From assembly GCA_019828545.1 (NCBI GenBank), contig JACVRA010000202.1, forward strand, positions 186,001 through 250,000: a stretch of DNA of 64,000 nucleotides, read 5' to 3'. Under the pieces are notes generated by a model, which saw only the letters and a program-made list of their open reading frames with translations, was not told the DNA's origin and ran no database searches. Below, in pieces: positions 59,601 to 64,000 of the stretch; the first letter of the stretch is position 1, and each line of letters begins with the position of its first letter. The position numbers were made by a program, and so were the translations under genes. The DNA comes from Paracamarosporium sp. OC-R06-R3. Lineage: Eukaryota > Ascomycota > Dothideomycetes > Pleosporales > Didymosphaeriaceae.

Positions 59601-60898
59601 GTGGACATCATTCTGCTGGAAGATGCCTTCTCGACCAACGGTCCAAAGAATGTCACGCGAGTGCCACAGCATGTCAGTGGCAGCGCTAGCGAACTTGTTG
59701 ATTTCTCGGAAAGGCAAATACGGACGTCGAAAATCCCACAAGTGAATGGCTGGATGGTCACGGTCATAAGTGGTCGCAAGCTGAGTGCACTGATAAGCAC
59801 CTTCGTCAGACCAATTGGGCGGTCGCCAGCGTGCATTGTGAACGGGATATGGGGTGTAGAGCACGAGTACTGGCTTCTGTCGCCTTATGCCTACGGAAAA
59901 ATCCCACACTTTGACGGTTCGGTCGAGACCGGCACTGAGCAAGTGCTTCCCGTCGGGATGCCAGTCGATGGCGGTGCAGGTTTTCTGGTCATGGGCAGTG
60001 ATTTTCTGCTTGGCAGCCCTGTTGTTGCTGTAGTCCCAGCGCATGATGGTACCGTTGTCAGTGCCAAAGGCAAACTCGACGGCGTCAGTGGGCGACCATT
60101 GGATGTCATAGATGGCACCGTTGATGCCGGCATACTGGTCCCTGCTGCGGCAGGTCATGATGTCCTTTCTCGTGTCGCGGAGGTCCCACAGGCGGACGGT
60201 GGTGTCATGGCTTGCAGACAGCAGCAAGTGGCCTTGGTGAGGGTTGAAGGCCAGCTTGTGGACCTGGCGAGTGTGCTCATGCAGGCGAGCCAGCTCGACG
60301 CCGGCGCGGTTGAGATCATAGAGGATGACTTTGCCATTGGCGGCGGCGGTGGCTATGTGGGTGTTGAACTGGCCGTGAGACCACTTCACGTCCTGGATGC
60401 CAAGGCCATTGCGCTGTCGCGCAAGGGAGTGGGAGTGGTCGGCGTAATTGATGACGGCAGCGCGCAGGTTGGTGTCCTCGACGATGCTGGCGTCGTGCTG
60501 GTGGACACGGACGGTCTTGAGGATCTCCTTGCCGGCCAGGATGGCATGGGTGCGGTCGCGGTTTGAGTCGAGGGCCTCTATAGGGAGGCCTGTCTTGTGG
60601 CTTGCATGCTGCGAGGAGCCGGATCGCACGCTGGGCGGGTCAGCAGGCTTCACGAGCAGAGGATCTGACGCATCAGTGCCCAAGGCGACAGCACGCAACG
60701 GCGAGTCACTCACCCCGGGAGCTTTGGTATAAGCGGGTTGGCACGGCCGTCGGGGCGATTCGTCTGCGCGCTTGGCGGGCGGCTGCCGTACGTCGTGTGC
60801 ACCTGGTTGACGAGGCGCGAGAAGTACGAGGCCTTGGACGGGGGCAGCGGCGGCGGCGGCGGGATGGGCGCGGCGGATGAAGCGCGGCGAGGCTCCAT
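56697..60898 (-). CDS. Rtc1/WDR24-like SEA complex subunit
   Basis: WD40 and RING-like protein of 1372 aa, matching Rtc1 (Sea2), a vacuole-associated member of the SEA/GATOR2 complex that adjusts TORC1 to amino-acid supply. Two exons, 60898-60714 and 60630-56697. WD repeats (about residues 125-400) show HKLAFNPHQGHLLLSASHDTTVRLWDLRD and IDWHPDGKHLLSAGLDRTVKVWDF. A long disordered middle follows, then a zinc-rich end with LLCLSCKSPINN, CPICWGRYPAFEA, WTWCPICGHGGHSHCLSTWF and CATEGCLCDC. The long frame continues upstream of 60630, but that part is GC-driven. A GTGAGT donor at 60713 and CTGAC...CCCAG acceptor at 60631 connect instead to an exon with KASYFSRLVNQVHTTYGSRP; its upstream stop leaves MEPRRASS as the only start. 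This N-terminus is probable, not certain. Confidence 0.9.
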
Positions 60899-61370
60899 GG
60901 GGGGGTGTGCCTGGGAGGGGGGGGAGGGGGGTGCCTGGGGGGGTGGCCCTGGGGGAGTCCCTGGGGCGTGCCGGTGCAAGCGGTGCTGTCTCTACGCGCT
61001 GTCCGGCGCTGAGTTGCGGTGAGGGCGAATGGCCGTAGCGGGACGCCAGCGACGTGCAACGCTGCGGGCGCCGTTCCGAGACGCTGCGCCGGGACGAGGG
61101 TGAATTGATGCACCGGCTGCAGGCCGCATGGCGACAGGGGCAGCGAGCGGCGGCTTGTTCTGGCCGCCCCGCTACTGCGCGTCGTGATGCAGCTGCTAGC
61201 TCCGAAGCTCCACACCCTGTGCCCGTCAAACCACCTTTTCAACACCATGCCGCGTCGCTGCCTCTCTCTGTAACCTCGCCCGCCCACGCCCAAGGCCCTC
61301 CTCCTCCCTCCCCGCCGCACTCCCAGCCGCGAGCCCCCCGAGCACGCCGCCCGCCGCCGGCCAGCCCACC
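60899..61370. promoter_or_regulatory. Divergent promoter, Rtc1-like / HMT1-like
   Basis: Start codons of the two genes lie 472 bp apart on opposite strands, so the interval holds both promoters. Very GC-rich with pyrimidine tracts just before the transporter start (about 61290-61340). No TATA box seen. Confidence 0.55.
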
Positions 61371-64000
61371 ATGGCGCACCGCCCCGACGCCGACCATGAG
61401 CCGTGGGACCTCGCCCGCGCCGTGAGCTCCGTCCTCGTCGTGCTGCAATACGCCTATCCCGTCCTCCTGCTCTTCTTTTTCCTCGTCGCCTTTACCGTCC
61501 GCAGCATCGCCGCCTCTAATTCTAATGCTAATGTCGCAAAACCCACCACCACCGGCCCCGGGGGCAAGCCGCTGCCCGCCACCGATCCCACCCGCAACTT
61601 CGTCAAGAAGACGTCCCACGACGACGTGACGCACCCGCAGAAGCTGCTCTTCACCTGGCTGTCGCTCTTCGCCGCCGCCTCCTTCATCGGCAATGCCACC
61701 GTCAGCATTGCCCATGCCGTCATCGACAAGACCGAGCACTGGTGGGCCGGCAACCACGTCGTCGTATGTGCCCTCGTGCTGCTGTGATGCTGTGCTGCTG
61801 TGCTGCTGTGCCACGTCCTCTGCTGACTCGCCCAGGTCTATCTCATCGGCTCCTTCTTCGTCTACGGCCTGTTCACCATCTCGCTCATCGACTCCAAGCC
61901 CTCGCCCACCGCCGCCCACCTCGCCACATGGATCGTGGCCGCCGTGCTCGAGATTGCATTGGTCGCCTTGTCCCTTGCCCTCTACACGCATGCGCACGAG
62001 CAGCCCACTCTGGATCCCACCAAGGACTACGTCAGCTGGGGCGTGACGCGCTGGGAGGCGGGCGAGGTCGCCTTTGACTTTACGCGCATTGTGCTCCTCC
62101 TGGCCTTGATTGGCTTCTACCTGGCATTCGTAACACTGCCACAGCGAAAGTCTGCACAAGATTCCGGTAGCGCCAGCGAGACCACTTCGCTGCTCGGGAG
62201 CGCTGAGCGGGAAGGTAGCGCGGGAAATGGTCACGCGAACGGCTCATATGGCTCGGTCCACCCTGTCGGTGGCAAACACCAACACACCGAAGGAGCTCCT
62301 CCCGCTTGGAGCAGGCCCACGGGCGCACCCGCGCGCAGTTGGTGGGAGTACCTCAAGGGCTACAAGGTCTTCTTCCCGTATCTGTGGCCGTCGAAAGACC
62401 GCCGCTTGCAGATCATGGTCATTGTCTGCTTCGTCATCGTCCTGCTTCAGCGTGTCGTCAACGTGCTCGTTCCCGATCAAATTGGCCGCATTACCGACAG
62501 GCTTGAAGATGGATCGAGAGGAAACCCGTGGCAGGCCATTATGCTCTTCATCGCTTTCCGGTTTATCCAAGGCAACAACGGCCTGCTCGGGGCGATCCGA
62601 TCGACGCTCTGGATCCCAGTAGGACAGTATTCCTATCGGGAATTGTCCGTCGCGGCATTTGAGCACGTGCACAGCCTCAGCTTGGATTTTCATCTCGGCA
62701 AGAAGACGGGCGAGGTCCTCTCCGCTCTTGGCAAAGGCAGCTCTATTAACACCTTTTTGGAGCAGGTGACCTTTCAGGTCGTTCCGATGCTTGTCGATCT
62801 CGCTGTTGCTGTTGGCTACTTTCTGTACAAGTTCGACGCTACTTATGCGCTAGTTCTCTGCATCGTCACGTTTTGGTACATCTACCTGACCATCCGCATG
62901 GCACAATGGCGCGCTGAAATACGCCGCGAAATGGTCAATGCGGATCGTGAAGAAGATGCCGTCAAGTTAGTTTTGATCCCATGACACTATATCCTGTGTT
63001 GCTAACTCATGCAGGAATGACTCCATGGTATCGTATGAGACGGTCAAGTATTTCAACGCTGAGGCGTACGAGTTCAATCGGTACCGCAACGCAGTGCGCA
63101 AGTTCCAGGATGCAGAGTATACGGTTCTGTTTTCGCTTAACCTCATGAACGTCTCCCAAAACATGGTTTTCATGTTGGGGCTGCTTGTTGTCTGCTTCAT
63201 TGCAGCACATCAAGTCGTCAAAGGCGAACAAAAGACTGGTGATTTCGTTGCCCTCGTAACGTACATGGGTCAGCTGCAGAGCCCGCTCAATTTCTTCGGG
63301 ACATTCTACCGGATGATCCAATCTGCATTGATCAATTCGGAGCGTATGCTCGAGCTCTTCAAGGAGCAGCCGACCGTCGTGGACAAGCCGGACGCCCAGA
63401 CACTGCCGTCGTGCGAGGGTGATCTTCGCTTCAAGGATGTTCACTTTTCGTACGATGAACGCAAGCCTGCCCTTACTGGCTTAGATTTCCATTGCCCGCC
63501 CGGAACAACGACTGCGTTCGTCGGAGAGTCGGGCGGTGGTAAATCGACCGTTTTCCGTTTGATGTATCGCTTCTATAACACACAATCTGGTATCATTCAG
63601 ATTGACGGTAACGATGTTGAAAACCTTACCATTGACTCCGTTCGAAGCCACATTGGTGTTGTACCCCAGGACACGGTCTTGTTCAACGAATCGCTCATGT
63701 ATAATCTGAGGTACGCAAACCAAACGGCCACAGATGAGGAGGTATATGCTGCTTGCCGAGCCGCAAGTATCCACGACAAGATCTTGTCCTTCCCGGACAA
63801 GTACGATACCAAGGTTGGTGAGCGCGGTCTGCGCCTTTCAGGAGGTGAGAAGCAACGTGTAGCTATTGCCCGCACGATCCTGAAGAATCCACGCATCATC
63901 ATGCTTGACGAAGCGACCGCTGCCCTTGACACGGAGACGGAGCAACACATTCAGGAAGCCTTTACCACACTAGCACAGGGTCGCACTATGCTTATTATTG
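61371..64000 (+). CDS. HMT1/ABCB6-type half ABC transporter (3' partial)
   Basis: Half-size ABC transporter of the heavy-metal-tolerance group, which in fission yeast sits in the vacuole membrane and moves phytochelatin- or glutathione-bound metal. About 836 aa are in the window; the end lies beyond it. Exons: 61371-61763, 61836-62965 and 63015 onward. An extra N-terminal membrane domain (about five helices in the first 260 residues) sets this group apart from plain ATM1. The main six-helix domain follows, then the nucleotide-binding domain with Walker A GESGGGKST (near residue 678), VPQDTVLF, signature LSGGEKQRVA and Walker B RIIMLDEATAALD; the H-loop is just beyond the cut. The last junction uses a GTTAGT donor and gives AVKNDSMVSYETVKYFNAE, the family's conserved segment. 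Metal and location are inferred from family only. Confidence 0.95.

Noticed and set aside
1..64000. CRISPR array, bacterial operons, riboswitches or rRNA genes
   Set aside because: No spaced direct repeats, no operon-like gene packing and no rRNA signatures; the window is clearly fungal nuclear DNA.

Overview
The window is a 64-kb piece of a filamentous ascomycete chromosome (Pezizomycotina; a Dothideomycete is my best guess, not proven). The evidence is many short introns of 44-209 nt with GT-AG or GC-AG ends and CTAAC/CTGAC branch points, fungal-only gene families (Zn2Cys6 regulators, WC-2, Rtc1), dispersed single genes and no operons. Exon boundaries were worked out by hand from reading frame, splice signals and family conservation. 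No transcript data were available.

Left part (1-12.8 kb): the catalytic end of HMG-CoA reductase (cut by the window edge), a gluconolactonase/SMP-30-like protein, a split-SET methyltransferase, a Zn2Cys6 regulator, a bacterial-type flavin monooxygenase and a secreted exo-polygalacturonase. A 3.8-kb stretch with no convincing gene follows (12.75-16.5 kb).

Middle (16.5-37.8 kb): a forkhead factor, then a head-to-head pair of Cactin (spliceosome) and a Nej1/XLF-like end-joining factor sharing a 279-bp promoter. Next come a 1069-aa disordered protein of unknown function, an F-box-like protein, a second Zn2Cys6 regulator, the blue-light partner WC-2, and a GRE2-type NAD(P)H reductase.

Right part (38-64 kb): a tricalbin (ER-plasma membrane tether), a metacaspase without prodomain, a GFA/CENP-V-type zinc protein, an intron-containing tRNA-Phe, a fumarate-reductase-like flavoprotein followed by a diverged copy of its 3' flank, an exonuclease III/AP-endonuclease-like nuclease, and ribosomal protein eS21. 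After a second 3-kb gene-free stretch there is Rtc1 (SEA complex) divergent from an HMT1/ABCB6-type half ABC transporter that runs off the right edge.

The genes do not form one pathway. Most are housekeeping or regulatory singletons. The points most worth a second look are two GC-AG introns in neighbouring genes, a repeated GFKIGG motif in the Nej1-like tail, very small terminal exons in Cactin, a long tRNA-Phe intron, an inverted repeat near 44.5 kb and the decayed duplication near 50.9 kb. I found no clear case of an entirely new multi-gene system.
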